Shown here one piece after another: positions 17,986 to 26,020 of a DNA stretch of 34,604 nt. Each line of letters begins with the position of its first letter. Within the stretch, counting starts at the first letter, position 1. The position numbers and the translations under genes are program-made. Source of the stretch: Algoriphagus sp. (lineage in GTDB: Bacteria > Bacteroidota > Bacteroidia > Cytophagales > Cyclobacteriaceae); assembly GCA_021298245.1 (NCBI GenBank), contig JAJTDZ010000027.1, positions 1-34,604 of the forward strand, read 5' to 3'. The notes under the pieces were generated by a model that was given only the letters and a program-made list of their open reading frames with translations, had not been told where the DNA came from and ran no database searches.

Positions 17986-18957
17986 CTAGAATTGGTAATG
18001 TGAATTGATGAGGTAAGAGAACGAAAACACGTAAACAAATACAAATAGGAAGAAAGAAAGTTTATCAATAATTCCCGAGATCTTCTGGGATTTTTCGTCA
18101 CCTTTTTCATACAAAAAGAGAGAAAAAACAGAGGTTATAATGATTAAAAAAATGATGATAAAAGTAATGTTGTGCAAGTAATCCAAGAGCGTAAGTTCAT
18201 TGGTTGAAGGGACAATACTTTCAACAATGTACTTATTACCTATTGCAGCAAACAGTCCCCCTACACACAATCCAAACCTCGGATCTGTATTGACCGGTTT
18301 AATCCAAAAAACACAGGAAGAGATAAGAAAAGCCACAATTATCCCAGTAATTAATTTAAATAAGATTAACCAAGAACTTAATCTTTTTATGGAGATGATG
18401 ATTTCAAATTTTGGAACAGTGGTAAGGCTTGATTCCATGTCCCCAAAAGAAGTATTGTAATTGGTGGCAGAACTTCGGAATTCAATATTTTCAATCTCCC
18501 ATTCATCAAACTGGCTAAGAACGATAGAGTCTAACTTTGAACCGGCCACATCCGATTTAAACACGAAATCATCAGTTGTGTATTCAGAAGATTCAAAGCC
18601 AAATACAATTTTCTGGGTGTCAAAAGGAAAGCTAGAAGTTAAATATTTTTGTCTACTATCAATCGTTGCCTTGGTATAAAACCATTGCTTTCCATTCAAA
18701 ACCTCAACGCTTGTACCTGTAAGGTTAAATTCATTGCAATAAAGGCATTCTAGTTCATTCTCAAATGAATAATTCTCCTCATCGTAAAGACACCAAAGGT
18801 GAATGTCCGCATTGATGGAGTTACTTGCGATATCAAAATCATGCAAAGAGGAAACATAAGCACCAACTAAAACAGTATCAGGGGAATTTGTTTGTGCGGA
18901 CAATAAATGAGGAGTCCAGAAAAGGAATGTCGTAATAATCAGAAGAAATTTTCTCAT
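17986..18957 (-). CDS. Prokaryotic pentameric ligand-gated ion channel (Cys-loop receptor superfamily)
   Basis: The 323 residues follow the pLGIC plan. There is a signal peptide (1-21, LLSA/QT) and an extracellular beta-sandwich domain (about 25-190) with VLVGAYVSSLHDFDIASNS at its start, INADIHLWCLYD, and the superfamily's FPFDTQ motif at 110-115. Four membrane helices follow: M1 about 195-218, M2 about 226-250, M3 about 255-283, M4 about 300-318. The M1-M2 link PVNTDPRFGL and the NKYIVESIVPSTNELTLLDYL segment after M2 match bacterial members. The Cys-loop cysteine pair is absent, as in other prokaryotic channels. Family members such as GLIC and ELIC open cation-selective pores to protons or amines; selectivity and ligand cannot be read here. 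Confidence 0.8.
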   Translation of the reverse strand: MRKFLLIITTFLFWTPHLLSAQTNSPDTVLVGAYVSSLHDFDIASNSINADIHLWCLYDEENYSFENELECLYCNEFNLTGTSVEVLNGKQWFYTKATIDSRQKYLTSSFPFDTQKIVFGFESSEYTTDDFVFKSDVAGSKLDSIVLSQFDEWEIENIEFRSSATNYNTSFGDMESSLTTVPKFEIIISIKRLSSWLILFKLITGIIVAFLISSCVFWIKPVNTDPRFGLCVGGLFAAIGNKYIVESIVPSTNELTLLDYLHNITFIIIFLIIITSVFSLFLYEKGDEKSQKISGIIDKLSFFLFVFVYVFSFSYLINSHYQF

Positions 18958-19246
18958 AATCCTTTAAACTTTTCACTAATAAAAACTAGAACCATGAACT
19001 AGCCAACTAATATGAAGTAAATTATGAGAATGATAAGATTTTAGTTATTTGAATGGTGAGCTTATCTAGACCAATAAAACCAAATAAGAAATTACTCAGA
19101 ACAGAATTATAGGCCGACTAAACTTTTACGATAGAATTGGGATGTGGATTTCTTTGCTTTGAACAAAAAACCGGGGATCATTACGTATTTCAAAAGTCAA
19201 TTAATCGGCAAAAAAAAATTAAATTCAATCCGATAGTAAGGAAAAC

Positions 19247-20131
19247 TTATTCTGTACAGGTTCCCCATTTAGGCTTTTTTTCAGGATACCTTTCTAGGGT
19301 CGCATCAAGTAAAAAATCTTCTGGTTCTGACTTAAAATGTAACACACACCACCTGGAGATGTCTTGATCGAAGATGGAATAAACTAACATCCCTTCCATG
19401 TTGGTCACATTACGTACATCCCAATTTCCAATGGGTTGATTGAATTCAGAAGAAAAAAACATCCAAGTCATGCTCGTAACCTTACTAACATCCCAATTTC
19501 CAATAGGTTGATTAAAAAGTGAAGAACTGAACATGTAACTCATATCTTCAACATTACTTACATTCCAGTTTTCAAGGGAATGATTAAAAGGATTTATGTT
19601 TTCCGTCCACATCCAGTCTCCCTTAAAAAGGTTTGACATGTCCTTCACCTTACTTACATCCCAGTTTCCGATAGGTTGGTTGAATCGAGAATAGCAAAAC
19701 ATCCCACTCATGTCAGTTACCTTACTCACATCCCAGTTCCCAATGGGTTGATTGAAGGCAGAGGAAAAAAACATATTACTCATGTCGGTGACCTGACTAA
19801 CATCCCAATTGCCAATGGGTTGATTGAAGGGATTGATATAAATAATCGAATCAGAATCATAAGGATAGTCACCTTTGAAGAGACCTGACATATCTGTCAC
19901 CAGTGAAGTACAAACCTTGGTTAAATCCTTCCCTTCATCTCTTCTTTTTCTTAATAAGTCATTGTCTACAGATTCAAATTCTACCCCATTGATGGTACCT
20001 TTCTCCCCAGGAACGGTGTTGGGACACATGCAAGTAACTCCATTTTCACTTAGGTAAAACTTACCTATTGGATTAAAGGAGCTTGTAAGTAAGAATATTA
20101 AAAATAAAGGTATAAAGCTTAAATTATTCAT
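19247..20131 (-). CDS. BspA-family (DUF285) repeat surface protein
   Basis: A 294-residue secreted protein with a signal peptide (MNNLSFIPLFLIFLLTSS) and six near-identical 24-residue DUF285 repeats of the form FNQPIGNWDVSxVTDMSxMF (residues about 102-253), with one degenerate copy on each side. Repeats 1 and 3 carry short insertions. DUF285 repeats form a solenoid and are often on surface proteins involved in adhesion or recognition. A short Cys-containing tail (KWGTC) follows, without a recognisable type IX sorting domain. The start is taken at the ATG at 20131, which puts the signal peptide at the N-terminus; a GTG at 20155 would add eight residues. The near-identity of repeats in DNA suggests recent expansion. 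Confidence 0.85.
   Translation of the reverse strand: MNNLSFIPLFLIFLLTSSFNPIGKFYLSENGVTCMCPNTVPGEKGTINGVEFESVDNDLLRKRRDEGKDLTKVCTSLVTDMSGLFKGDYPYDSDSIIYINPFNQPIGNWDVSQVTDMSNMFFSSAFNQPIGNWDVSKVTDMSGMFCYSRFNQPIGNWDVSKVKDMSNLFKGDWMWTENINPFNHSLENWNVSNVEDMSYMFSSSLFNQPIGNWDVSKVTSMTWMFFSSEFNQPIGNWDVRNVTNMEGMLVYSIFDQDISRWCVLHFKSEPEDFLLDATLERYPEKKPKWGTCTE
19373..19828 (-). repeat. Six tandem DUF285 units inside the coding sequence
   Basis: Six units of about 72 bases (two extended by insertions), each containing a close variant of the segment coding for FNQPIGNWDVS. DNA identity is high between units 1, 2, 3, 5 and 6; unit 4 (FNHSLENWNVS) has diverged. Confidence 0.85.
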
Positions 20132-20299
20132 TTTTTGATTATCTAGATTAATCACGTCCTACAAGTGAATCTTAGCAAAAGAATTTATTTAGTAATCAAA
20201 AGAAATAATTTGGTCTAAGAAAAAATTAAATTGGTATAAATAAGCAATAGAAATAAAAAATCAGGTTAACGTTTCACTCCAATTTTAAGAGAATAAAAA

Positions 20300-21517
20300 T
20301 TATTCTATTCTTCTGAAGTTGAGCGTATTTCCTCTTGCCATGTAGATTAGAGTTAGATTGTTTTCATCTAAAAACTCTATGTACCAACACATGTCCAAAT
20401 TAGGATTAGATAGGTATCTATTTTTTTCTTCAGTCAAACCATTTTCTGAATCAGATTCATTCATACAGGTATCTGAAATCATAATCATTTCATTATCCAA
20501 TTCTTCCTCCATCCCTCCATAATAATTTTTCATACGATCACCTTCAATTACCATGTAGCTATCTTCATCCTCTAGGGATTGCCAAGTGCCTTGAAGTAAT
20601 TCAATAGCTACGGGTTCAACAACTAAAGAGTCTACCATTTCAAATTCTTCATCTTGCAATTCTACAAATTCTTCATCAGCAATAAGATCACATCTTACTA
20701 ATTTACTTCCCGTTTCTCCTCCATCAACGCTAACTATCAAATTTTCCTCCTCGTCCATAAGGATGATAATTTCAGCTTCAAATTCTCCCTCTTCTGATAA
20801 TCCTTTAATAGATAAAGTATAGAAATCCTCATTATTTTCTACTTCCACTTCAGTCGAATACCAGTCGAGGCCAGAAACAAGAATACCTCCGTCTGCATAA
20901 TCAATACTAAATGGGGGGACTCCTTCACATTGAGAAAGATCCTCTACCCAATTACCAAAAAAATATGAGGGCAATTCAGATTCTAGAGAACCCATATCGG
21001 TAGCATTGGACATATCAAGTTCCTCAACTTCAAATCCTTCATCTCCCTCTGTGATTTCTTCATCTTCCAATTCTACATACTCCTCATAAAAAATGGGGCT
21101 GCAATTGGTCAATTTAGTTCCTGTACCACCTTGATCTAAACTAAAAAATAAATATCCGTCCCCGTCCATCTTGATGTATATTTCAGTCTCAAAATCTCCT
21201 TCCTCAGAGTATCCTTTAATAAATAAGGTGTAGAAGCTCCCATTATTTTCAACCTTAACTTCACTCGAATACCAGTCAAGGCCAGAAACCAATAAACCTT
21301 CCTCTGAATCAGCGATAATCAAAGAGGCTATACCTTCACATTCAGAAAGGTCTTCTACCCAATTTCCAAAATAAGATATTGGCAATTCATCTTCATTTTG
21401 CTGAGCAAAAACAGGAAATGACAAAATCATTAAAAACAGGGTCAACCTATTTCTTAATTTCTTTGAAGCCAGCATTTTAATATTTTTAATTGTAGATAGA
21501 ATTTTAACCAATTTCAT
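20300..21517 (-). CDS. Unknown acidic secreted protein with an internal domain duplication
   Basis: I do not recognise a family. The 405 residues contain a signal peptide ending PVFA/QQ at about 38, then two copies of one domain of about 108 residues (44-151 and 181-288). Each has SYF-GNWVEDLSxCEG, then GLDWYSxEVxVENN and GxTGxKLxxC, followed by an acidic EEFVELxDEE tail. A third, different domain (306-405, LLQGTWQSLEDEDSYMVIEG) resembles a lipocalin-like sheet. The protein is strongly acidic. Paired cysteines in each repeat suggest disulfides. The start could be the ATG at 21517 or the in-frame ATG at 21475, which gives a more ordinary signal peptide. A TAnnTTTG box lies 24 bases upstream of the longer start. 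Confidence 0.7.
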   Translation of the reverse strand: MKLVKILSTIKNIKMLASKKLRNRLTLFLMILSFPVFAQQNEDELPISYFGNWVEDLSECEGIASLIIADSEEGLLVSGLDWYSSEVKVENNGSFYTLFIKGYSEEGDFETEIYIKMDGDGYLFFSLDQGGTGTKLTNCSPIFYEEYVELEDEEITEGDEGFEVEELDMSNATDMGSLESELPSYFFGNWVEDLSQCEGVPPFSIDYADGGILVSGLDWYSTEVEVENNEDFYTLSIKGLSEEGEFEAEIIILMDEEENLIVSVDGGETGSKLVRCDLIADEEFVELQDEEFEMVDSLVVEPVAIELLQGTWQSLEDEDSYMVIEGDRMKNYYGGMEEELDNEMIMISDTCMNESDSENGLTEEKNRYLSNPNLDMCWYIEFLDENNLTLIYMARGNTLNFRRIE

Positions 21518-21540
21518 AGTTTACTGTTTTTGAGTAGACA

Positions 21541-21548
21541 CAAAAATA
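21541..21548 (-). promoter_or_regulatory. Candidate -7 box of the duplicated-domain gene
   Basis: TATTTTTG on the minus strand matches TAnnTTTG and lies 24 bases before the ATG at 21517. A TTG lies 23 bases further upstream rather than 19, so only the -7 element is convincing. Confidence 0.3.
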
Positions 21549-21721
21549 ATGTGTGCTAAATTTAACTGAAGCAATAGAAAACCTCGAAATAAAAAAATTC
21601 TCCTTTCTTAAGTCTCAAAAATAACCTAAGTCATTAGTTAACAAACGATGTAAAATATTCAATGAAATTAAAGTAAGGATTTCCGCTTTCAATAAATGGG
21701 TGTAAGCTTGTTAAATCAAAA

Positions 21722-22057
21722 TTAGAATGGACTTTTTTCGACCTTTTGTTTTACTCTTTCGAAGTTAGGGCATTCCTTAACTTCACTTTCTGTAAATTTC
21801 TTGGACCCTGCTCTTTCGATATCTTCTAATTTATCTTCTATTACTTCCAAATACTCTTTTTCCTCTTCACTTAAATCTTCAAACTCTTTATCTCCCATCA
21901 TTTCAATAGCTGCATCCACACATATCTCAATGGCATCCACATAATCACATGTTGTTTCCAATTCGGAAAGCTTTATGTCTTCTGGTTTTTGTGTACATCC
22001 AATGGTTACCATTGATATGAATAACACTACTGCTATTTTAATTGCTAAATTTTTCAT
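21722..22057 (-). CDS. Small unknown lipoprotein
   Basis: A 111-residue protein with a lipoprotein signal (MVTIGC, Cys21) and a short helical, very acidic mature part with three further cysteines (TTCDYVDAIEICVDAA and VKECPNF), rich in Glu/Lys (FEDLSEEEKEYLEVIEDKLEDIE). No family recognised. It shares size, charge and context with the lipoprotein at 22990-23274, and both have a CxxxxxxxC-like spacing, so they may be distant relatives. Confidence 0.7.
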   Translation of the reverse strand: MKNLAIKIAVVLFISMVTIGCTQKPEDIKLSELETTCDYVDAIEICVDAAIEMMGDKEFEDLSEEEKEYLEVIEDKLEDIERAGSKKFTESEVKECPNFERVKQKVEKSPF

Positions 22058-22343
22058 TTTTTTTTTAAAATTTAAATTTGAACTTAATCATCAGAAATTT
22101 TAGAATTCACCTCGCTTTTAATTATAGGTTTTATCTTTCGGGCATTCCATCCATTCCCTTTTGAAGAGCTTGGCTAACGAAATGAATAAACAAATAAAGC
22201 CCAACTTTAGAGCGTTTAGGATTTTTATGGAAAACGGTTTTAAGCAACCTATTTTTACCCAATTGTAAATTTGACTTTAGCAATTCAAATCAAATTTTAC
22301 AAATCCCTTAACTCAAAAGTCCGAGCTTTATTTGAAATAGACT
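22058..22343. other. Intergenic region holding a possible 50-codon minus-strand ORF
   Basis: On the minus strand, 22131-22283 is open from a TTG to TAA and reads like protein near its end (LFIHFVSQALQKGMDGMPER). A second minus-strand frame is also open across the same bases (LFISLAKLFKREWMECP). Only one of these could be real, and either could be the tail of a decayed gene. No match is claimed. Confidence 0.25.
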
Positions 22344-22922
22344 CTAGGATTTTTTTGTATTGTTTGCAATTGAGGCCAATGCTCTAAATTGTTCAGCGAC
22401 AAACCTAGAGAAAACAATGATCAAAAATCCAATAAAGGGCATGGAAACAATGTAAACAAATCCTGCACTTAGGAAATCTAGGCCTATGGAGCTCAAAAGA
22501 TAATTAGCCTCATCTCCTAAAAAGAGCGTTGTAACCAATGCTGAAAAAAACCCTACTATTCCAATCCAGGTACCCATCCATTCTCCAAATGTTTGAATTA
22601 AATGTGAAAATACTGGAGTGGCCACAAAATCATCATCAACATGAGAAGTAGTTTCTAATTTGGACCTTCTATCCCACCATAACTGAAAACTAACCCATGA
22701 AGCAAATCCTATCCCTGCCCAAATGAGCAAAAATATCAAAACAAACTTTGCTTTAGCATCAAAAATATCATTATCAATGGCTTCAGCCAAAATCCAAATT
22801 GGCACTAACAAATTGATAATGCCGAAAAACGCATAAAGCCAACTAAAAGGCTTACGATAAAGATGCCCTTGATCAATAAAGTCAAAGTAGGGCTTAAAGA
22901 AGGTAAAGAATTTATTATCCAT
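22344..22922 (-). CDS. Unknown four-helix membrane protein, DUF4282-like C-terminus
   Basis: A 192-residue integral membrane protein with helices at about 27-46, 60-82, 115-137 and 147-172. The final segment, IIVFSRFVAEQFRALASIANNTKK, resembles the end of DUF4282 proteins (a helix followed by R-x-x-x-E-x-x and a conserved I-x-x-N-T). The middle hydrophilic loop (residues 83-110) is short. Function unknown. It is a minus-strand gene between two small lipoproteins and could be co-expressed with them, although gaps of 67-286 bases make this uncertain. Confidence 0.65.
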   Translation of the reverse strand: MDNKFFTFFKPYFDFIDQGHLYRKPFSWLYAFFGIINLLVPIWILAEAIDNDIFDAKAKFVLIFLLIWAGIGFASWVSFQLWWDRRSKLETTSHVDDDFVATPVFSHLIQTFGEWMGTWIGIVGFFSALVTTLFLGDEANYLLSSIGLDFLSAGFVYIVSMPFIGFLIIVFSRFVAEQFRALASIANNTKKS

Positions 22923-22989
22923 AATAGTTTATTTAAATGAATTTAAATTATTTTAAACTAGAAAATTGAAAAGGAAATTTAAGTAAATT

Positions 22990-23274
22990 CTATTCGCATT
23001 TTCCCGATTCCTCTGCAACAGCCTTTCTTACTTCTTCTTTTTCAGCGTCGGTTGGGTATTTTTCTTCCAATTCTTCTCCAAATTCAGCAATCTCTTTTCC
23101 AAGTTTCTCCATTTCTTCCTGTGCTTCTTGATCACCAGTCATAGATTTTTGCATAAGCTCTTTTAATTTACATTCATATTCAGCAAGCTTTTTCGCATCA
23201 CTTTGAATAGAACCGCAACTTGCAAGGAAAAACATTGAAATTAAAGTAGTTCCGATAATAAATAGATTCTTCAT
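22990..23274 (-). CDS. Small helical lipoprotein of unknown function
   Basis: A 94-residue protein with a clear lipobox (LASC, Cys20). The mature part is a charged helical segment (KKLAEYECKLKELMQKSMTGDQEAQEEMEKLGKEIAEFGEEL) with heptad-like spacing that may form a coiled coil. It ends KCE, so it has two cysteines outside the lipid site. It is probably on the outer or inner membrane surface facing the periplasm. No family recognised. Confidence 0.7.
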   Translation of the reverse strand: MKNLFIIGTTLISMFFLASCGSIQSDAKKLAEYECKLKELMQKSMTGDQEAQEEMEKLGKEIAEFGEELEEKYPTDAEKEEVRKAVAEESGKCE

Positions 23275-23693
23275 TTTTTTTTAAAGGTTATTTGGTTTAT
23301 TGATTAGATGAATTTATGAAAATAAATTGTTTTAGAAAATTAAAAATCTATTTTTTTATGTGTTTTTCATGATTTTTTACTCCCACTAAGGATTTTAAAT
23401 TTTAATCTTGAAAAAAAACCAAATGAAAAATTTAATTTTTATTTAAATCTAAATTTAAATAAAAGGCGATTATAAAAATGAAATTAATTATCATTAAAAA
23501 ATCAAATAATAATATTCAATCTAGCATTTATTGTATTTTTTTTTAATCACCTCTACAATTTATCACCTTAAAAAAAATTATTCTAAAAATTAATGATCAA
23601 AACAAACAAGTTCTAATAAAATGAAGAGCAATAAAGTCAGAGGAAAAAATTTGGATATTTTTTTTCTTCTATCTGGATTTAAAAAAACTCTAC
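23275..23693. other. AT-rich intergenic region
   Basis: About 420 bases of extremely AT-rich DNA with many poly-A and poly-T tracts. I see no ORF with protein-like composition, no hairpin terminator and no consensus promoter. Confidence 0.6.
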
Positions 23694-24494
23694 TTAATTC
23701 TCTCTTAATAACTCTTTCAATTTTTCCCAGTCTTGGATTGACAAGATGGGTTTGAAATCTGACAATTTATCCTCGCTGTATTCTAAAATATAAGTGGCTC
23801 TTTCTTTAGAGTCTGGATGCGTTTCCAACCAGGTCAAGTAAGAGGGAATACCATCTTCATTATCAGATAATTTATAGAGGAAATCTGCGAAGGGTTTAGG
23901 ATTCAATTTCGCATTGACTAAATAATCAACGGCTGCAAGATCTGCTTCCTTTTCTAAACTTCTATCAAATGCAGAGGAAGAAAGAGTTTTTGCTGCCTGT
24001 TGGGTTATTTCTGCACCAGTACCTCCCGTCGAAATGGAAATTAAAACAGAAAGCCCAATTTCCTTTACTAATTTTTTCATGACATGATTTAATTGGATGT
24101 GAGCTATCTCATGACAAATAACTCCTGCTAATTCTTCCTGATTATCAGAATTTAAAATTAGGTCACTGTAAATAATTAAATGTCCATCTGGTAAAGCAAA
24201 AGCATTAATTTCATCTTTATCAAAAACATGAACCTTTATTTTTTCTTTATCTATTTGGTTTGCTTTGCAAATTTCTGACACCATCTTGTCGATTAATGCT
24301 TCAACTTCAGGATTTTGATTTTCATTTTCAGATTCCTCGTAAACTTTTAAAAAAAGGCTTCCTAATTCTTGTTCAGTTTTGTTAGTTACCTCTTCAACCA
24401 TAAACACTTTGACCCAATTAATCTGTGCCAAAATAAACCAAGTACCAAGAAAAAAAAGTACTATAGTTAGACCTTGAAAAAGTAGTTTTTTCAT
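23694..24494 (-). CDS. M48 family zinc metallopeptidase
   Basis: A 266-residue membrane-anchored peptidase with one N-terminal helix (about 5-24) and a periplasmic catalytic domain. The zinc motif HEIAH is at 128-132 (GVICHEIAHIQLNHV), and the third ligand lies in EKEADLAAVDYL at 181-192. FALPDGHLIIYSDL (99-112) and THPDSKERA (225-233) are classic M48 segments. Members such as BepA, LoiP and HtpX degrade or fold misassembled envelope proteins. The gene lies two bases after the DUF4870-like gene and ends a four-gene operon, so its target may be a partner membrane protein. Confidence 0.93.
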   Translation of the reverse strand: MKKLLFQGLTIVLFFLGTWFILAQINWVKVFMVEEVTNKTEQELGSLFLKVYEESENENQNPEVEALIDKMVSEICKANQIDKEKIKVHVFDKDEINAFALPDGHLIIYSDLILNSDNQEELAGVICHEIAHIQLNHVMKKLVKEIGLSVLISISTGGTGAEITQQAAKTLSSSAFDRSLEKEADLAAVDYLVNAKLNPKPFADFLYKLSDNEDGIPSYLTWLETHPDSKERATYILEYSEDKLSDFKPILSIQDWEKLKELLREN

Positions 24495-24496
24495 AC

Positions 24497-24928
24497 TTAC
24501 GGCTTACAAATTAAATTAGTCAATGTGCCATAAAACCACCATTCTACATGAATTCCCTTCCTCGTTTGAATGGCTGTGTAAATGGTAAAAATAAATTCAA
24601 TCAAATTTAAAATCGCAACTGCAATGAGGTAGGCAATAAAGTTTGTGGTAACAGGTTCTTCAGTAAAAACAACCGATATGGTCCACCAAAATCCAAAACT
24701 ATTAATGAAAAATGTAAAAAATTGAGCAAGAAATGCCTGAGTACAATGCCATCTAATAAAGTAAGTAGATTTTCTATTGGATAAATAAAAAATAAGTGAG
24801 GCTACAAGATTTACTATGGGTAAAGGCAATCCAACAATAATTGCAACCAATGACATCAAATAGCTATTAGAAGCCCCCTCACTTTCATGATCTTCTGGTT
24901 TATAACTAAATTCCTTAAAATTGGTCAT
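24497..24928 (-). CDS. DUF4870-like small membrane protein
   Basis: A 143-residue protein with three to four helices (LVAIIVGLPLPIVNLVASLIFYL; TFFINSFGFWWTISVVF; FIAYLIAVAILNLIEFIFTIYTA). It carries the DUF4870 hallmark of a short R/K-rich turn followed by FIRWHCTQAFLAQF after the first helices. Function unknown. The start is the ATG at 24928, which overlaps the TGA of the DUF2752 gene as ATGA, the usual sign of translational coupling. A longer version from TTG at 24955 is unlikely. Confidence 0.75.
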   Translation of the reverse strand: MTNFKEFSYKPEDHESEGASNSYLMSLVAIIVGLPLPIVNLVASLIFYLSNRKSTYFIRWHCTQAFLAQFFTFFINSFGFWWTISVVFTEEPVTTNFIAYLIAVAILNLIEFIFTIYTAIQTRKGIHVEWWFYGTLTNLICKP

Positions 24929-25341
24929 AGTCCTTTTGAAATATTCCAAATCCAATTGGCAAGCACAAGAAAAATCAAGAGAATTGCGAGCTTAGGTCTA
25001 ACAAGAAATTTTTCAATTTTTTGGTAGAAAATAAATAGAGAATTTTTTTTTGAAATTAAATCAAAGACTATCCAAATCGGAGCAAGAAGCATAATCAGCG
25101 CTACAATATACCCAAAGGGATTGAGGAATAATGCTTCAAAAAAATCACCATTTACTAATGAAACCACCGCTCGCGTCGTCCCGCAGGAAGGGCAGGGTAT
25201 ATTTGTTGCATTTTTTATGAGGCAAACCTCCATAGAACTTTTTTCAGTTCCGCTTGTGCTTACATTATAAAAAAGCCAAACATACCCTGCAAAACAGGCT
25301 GTAAAGAGTAATAAATACAGCTTGTTCCTTTTTTGGTGCAT
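24925..25341 (-). CDS. DUF2752 domain-containing membrane protein
   Basis: A 138-residue protein with the DUF2752 signature: CLIKNATNIPCPSCGTTRAVVSLVNGDFFEALFLNPFGYIV in three adjoining parts, namely the Cys-rich CPSCGTTR, the GDFxEA turn and the NPF start of the next helix. Three hydrophobic helices (about 7-27, 82-105, 120-136). The CxxC pair may bind metal or take part in redox reactions; the role of the family is not known. It shares one base (TAATG) with the TM2 gene upstream and overlaps the next gene by four. Confidence 0.88.
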   Translation of the reverse strand: MHQKRNKLYLLLFTACFAGYVWLFYNVSTSGTEKSSMEVCLIKNATNIPCPSCGTTRAVVSLVNGDFFEALFLNPFGYIVALIMLLAPIWIVFDLISKKNSLFIFYQKIEKFLVRPKLAILLIFLVLANWIWNISKGL

Positions 25342-25679
25342 TAATACAAGAATTGTTGAAGTTTCTCAAAATTCTTTTCTCTTGTGGCTTTTTGAATTCC
25401 AAACCAATCAATAATCGTCCAAATTGCAAAACCTCCACAGGTTAGAAGTTTGCCAACACCCAATCCTGTATCTCCAATATAAAATCTATCGATACCATAA
25501 GCTCCAAGAAATATGGAAATAATGAGTGCCGTTTGTGGGTCTTTCATAGGTGCAGCTTGAATCATACCCCATTTGTTGTCATCCATCAGGAGTAACCTTT
25601 CTCTTATCTGAGCAATATGATGCGGTTCAAAAAATTTTCCATTTGACATAATAAACATGTCGACTTTTTGTGCGTCCAT
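25341..25679 (-). CDS. TM2 domain-containing protein
   Basis: A 112-residue protein with a hydrophilic N-terminus (1-48) and a TM2 domain (about 49-100): TALIISIFLGAYGIDRFYIGD, then GVGKLLTCGGFAIWTIIDWFGI. The pattern of FLGxxGxxRFYxG followed by GGxxIWxIID is diagnostic. TM2 domains are two-helix hairpins of unclear function found in bacteria and animals. It is the first gene of the operon TM2 - DUF2752 - DUF4870 - M48, each joined to the next by 0-2 bases or an overlap. The mixed membrane content suggests an envelope function. Confidence 0.9.
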   Translation of the reverse strand: MDAQKVDMFIMSNGKFFEPHHIAQIRERLLLMDDNKWGMIQAAPMKDPQTALIISIFLGAYGIDRFYIGDTGLGVGKLLTCGGFAIWTIIDWFGIQKATREKNFEKLQQFLY

Positions 25680-26020
25680 TTTTTTTTCGGTTGTGTGGTT
25701 ATCCTACTCTTTTGGCTTTTCGGTTCCGCCCTTTTTTTCTGCAGGAAAGTCTGCGTTTTGTTTATCAAGTATACAAAATTTGTAAATAAACTGAAGAAAA
25801 TTCAGATTATTTTTATTCGAACACTTACTCTTTTCCTAATTTATTCTAACAAAGAATTATTTCCATCAGGATTCAATGTTTTAAAATTTTTCCTTTCTAA
25901 CCCATTATTACAACTAAGAATGGTGAAAATTCACTGCTCATCAGAAGAAAAAATTCACCTAACTCAATCATAGGATTGATCTGTCATTCAATTCAAAAAA
26001 GAAAAAATTCAATAAAAAAT
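25680..26020. other. Intergenic region upstream of the TM2 operon
   Basis: It holds the expected promoter region of the TM2 operon, but only an imperfect -7 match is seen (TATACTTG on the minus strand, near 25775). A plus-strand 101-codon frame crosses it from a TTG inside the TM2 gene but has a composition unlike a protein. Nothing else found. Confidence 0.5.

Noticed and set aside
17986..18957. Channel protein considered as a generic four-helix sensor
   Set aside because: The FPFDTQ motif, the signal peptide, the beta-rich domain of about 165 residues and the four-helix order together fit the pLGIC plan better than any other family I know.
25668..25973. Plus-strand 101-codon open frame upstream of the TM2 operon
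   Set aside because: It starts from a TTG inside the TM2 gene on the other strand. Its composition (many Phe, Leu, Cys, Lys) reflects AT-rich DNA rather than a protein, and it has no recognisable domain.
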